DNA of 22,383 nt from a virus. Positions 21,516 through 22,383 of this stretch are shown here, one piece after another. Below the pieces are notes generated by a model. The model did no database searches. It saw only the letters and a list, made by a program, of their open reading frames with translations, and was not told the origin of the DNA. Position 1 is the first letter of the stretch. The number at the start of each line of letters is the position of its first letter. The position numbers and the translations under genes were made by a program. Where the stretch lies: positions 1-22,383 of IMG/VR virus record IMGVR_UViG_3300042560_000527; one strand, given 5' to 3'.

Positions 21516-21977
21516 TCACTCTCCTGATGTCTGCTGTGCGAGCGCCGTCTCGATCAGGCTGGCCAGCTTCTTGTCGGACGTGCGCTTGTTGAATGGTATC
21601 GCCAGCTCGGTGGCCTTGGCCTCCAACTCTGCACGAGTCGGTGGTGCGTTGTCTTCGACAACAGGCGCAGCAGGCTCGGGTGCCAGTGCTGGCGCAGGGG
21701 CTGGCTTTTTGGCAGCCTTGACCATCGATGCGCGCCGTTCGACAGGCGGTTTCTGCTTCACAGGCGTGCGTCTGGGGTTCTTGGACTTGCGCCCCATCAG
21801 ATGGCGCGCTGCCAATGGGCCTGCTGCCTCGATGGCCGCCTCCAGCGTCATGTGCCAGCCGGATGCCAGCTTGGCATCAAGTTGCGCCTGGCCATGCATG
21901 GGCATGGCATCGTAGGAATAGCGTGCGCGCTGGATCGAGCCAGGCGCGCGATAGACGAGGCAAGGGAATGTGGTCAT
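21516..21977 (-). CDS. Hypothetical protein with C-terminal HeH/SAP-like motif
   Basis: A 153-residue protein. Residues 1-45 (FPCLVYRAPGSIQR, then GWHMTLEAAIEAAG) resemble a short N-terminal unit shared by many phage proteins of unknown role. Residues 60-105 are a Pro/Ala/Lys linker (PAPAPALAPEPAAP). Residues 112-148 (PPTRAELEAKATELAIPFNKR, then SDKKLASLIETALA) are an HeH/LEM- or SAP-like helix-extended-loop-helix, frequently associated with DNA contact or lysine-rich protein tails. It lies between small basic genes and gp4. The start overlaps the previous stop by 4 bases. No certain function. Confidence 0.72.
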   Translation of the reverse strand: MTTFPCLVYRAPGSIQRARYSYDAMPMHGQAQLDAKLASGWHMTLEAAIEAAGPLAARHLMGRKSKNPRRTPVKQKPPVERRASMVKAAKKPAPAPALAPEPAAPVVEDNAPPTRAELEAKATELAIPFNKRTSDKKLASLIETALAQQTSGE

Positions 21978-22147
21978 TTCTTGGCCTTCGGTTTCTTGGC
22001 GGTCTTGGCCGCGGCCTTGAATGCGGCCTCAGTGGGCGCGCCCTTGGTTCCAGGCTTGCGCATGCGGTCAGGCGTCTTGCCTGCGGCCTTCTGGCGCTCA
22101 ATGCGCTCGCGCTTGGCGTGGATATTGGCGTAGAGGCCGGCCTTCAC
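21974..22147 (-). CDS. Small Lys-rich protein, 57 aa
   Basis: A GTG start at 22147 that overlaps the upstream gene's TGA by 4 bases (GTGA), with AAGGCCAAGAA ahead. The product starts MKAGLYANIHAKRERIERQK and continues MRKPGTKGAPTEAAFKAAAK, matching a short phage family with the pattern GLYANI-x-A-K-R-x-R-I and M-R-K-P-G. It is strongly basic, suggesting DNA or RNA contact. The longer in-frame reading that begins at 22354 is rejected because it runs through another gene's frame. Confidence 0.75.
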   Translation of the reverse strand: MKAGLYANIHAKRERIERQKAAGKTPDRMRKPGTKGAPTEAAFKAAAKTAKKPKAKK

Positions 22148-22314
22148 TTCTTGGCCTTCTTCGGTGCTTTGCTGGGCTTTCCTGCAGCCTTGGCAGCCGT
22201 GCGCGCAGTGTTCAGCGCCACAGCGACAGCCTGCTTCTGGGACATGCCCTTCTTCATCTCCTTGGAGATGTTCTTGCTGATGGACTTCTGCGAATAACCC
22301 TTGGTCAATGGCAT
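22144..22314 (-). CDS. Small DUF6496-type basic protein, 56 aa
   Basis: MPLTKGYSQKSISKNISKEM and then KKGMSQKQAVAVALNTAR match the DUF6496 pattern (K-G-x-S-x-K-x-I-x-x-N-I, then G-x-x-Q-K-Q-A-V-A-x-A-L). It then ends in a Lys/Ala-rich tail (KAPKKAKK) as in histone H1-like proteins. ATG 22314 has AAGGAG six bases upstream. It was too short for long-frame detection but is strongly supported by the family pattern and ribosome site. It is the first full gene after the head gene, downstream of a hairpin. DNA binding is a guess from the charge. Confidence 0.85.
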   Translation of the reverse strand: MPLTKGYSQKSISKNISKEMKKGMSQKQAVAVALNTARTAAKAAGKPSKAPKKAKK

Positions 22315-22332
22315 GGTGATCTCCTTGGCAAT

Positions 22333-22352
22333 GGGGGGACCGAAGTCCCCCC
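22333..22352 (-). terminator. C(UUCG)G-capped hairpin after head gene, no U-tract
   Basis: On the minus strand an 8-pair stem GGGGGGAC / GTCCCCCC closes a TTCG loop, so RNA would form a cUUCGg tetraloop with a very stable stem. The bases after it (ATTGCC) are not a U-run, so strong intrinsic termination is unlikely. A weak terminator, a barrier to exonuclease or an RNA-processing mark downstream of the head gene is more likely. The end of the stem is 18 bases before the DUF6496 ATG. Confidence 0.7.
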
Positions 22353-22367
22353 ACTCTTGCCGTCAGC

Positions 22368-22383
22368 TTACTGGTTGAACAAC
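22368..22383 (-). CDS. Possible C-terminal tip of upstream (head) gene, partial
   Basis: On the minus strand the window edge reads L-F-N-Q followed by a TAA (22370-22368), 15 bases before the hairpin on this strand. In P22-like order, the coat gene comes before gp4, so this could be the end of the major capsid gene. Only four residues are visible; the identity is an inference from position alone. A second frame gives a TGA at 22363-22365, so even the frame is uncertain. Confidence 0.3.

Noticed and set aside
1-22383. tRNA genes, CRISPR array, insertion sequence, integrase, attachment site
   Set aside because: No cloverleaf, spaced repeats, terminal inverted repeats, transposase or integrase motifs were noticed on either strand.

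Overview
This window is a gene-dense stretch of a tailed-phage genome (Caudoviricetes) with podovirus architecture and a P22-type tail machine. The base composition is visibly GC-rich. Codon use is biased to G or C in third positions. Starts are mostly ATG, with some GTG and TTG. These features, plus the protein families seen, suggest a proteobacterial host, most plausibly a betaproteobacterium (Burkholderiales). The host is an inference, because no host gene, tRNA or attachment site is present.

The layout is two convergent blocks that meet with no spacer at 6264/6265. Block 1 (2-6264, plus strand) holds small, tightly overlapping metabolic and replication/recombination genes. In order these are: the C-terminus of a PD-(D/E)XK (Cas4/RecB-like) nuclease, a Cys-containing small protein, a RadD-like superfamily 2 helicase, a sigma-70 region 4-like protein, several small proteins, a VRR-NUC nuclease, a Tad2-domain (DUF2829) protein that is a candidate anti-Thoeris factor, a small ribbon-helix-helix candidate, and further small orphans. 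A single plausible sigma-70 promoter (5599-5629) lies in the only clear gap of this block.

Block 2 (22383-6265, read on the minus strand) is the late virion and lysis operon. Its order follows P22: the probable C-terminal tip of a head gene, small Lys-rich proteins (DUF6496, DUF6321 and one more), a gp4-like tail accessory factor, a gp10-like stabilization protein, a helical-repeat plus C1q/TNF-like protein in the tail-needle position, a small putative decoration protein, small orphans, three successive ejection-type proteins (the first ending in an S74-like segment, the third starting with a lytic transglycosylase domain), a pectate-lyase-fold tailspike, a second fibre, small proteins, then a coiled-coil/TM protein, an M15 endolysin and a 3-TM holin. 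The fibre/tailspike segment (about 7.6-10.9 kb) is visibly less GC-rich than its flanks, as expected for an exchangeable receptor-binding module.

Points most worth a second look: the Tad2 protein; the sigma-region-4-like protein as a possible early/late transcription switch; a recurring CxxC...C...C signature shared by three otherwise unrelated proteins; the exact 25-residue triplicate repeat in the needle candidate; the C(UUCG)G hairpin just after the head gene; and the spacer-free convergent junction. I see no tRNA, integrase, CRISPR array, insertion sequence or reverse transcriptase. No stretch above 300 bases lacks a gene.
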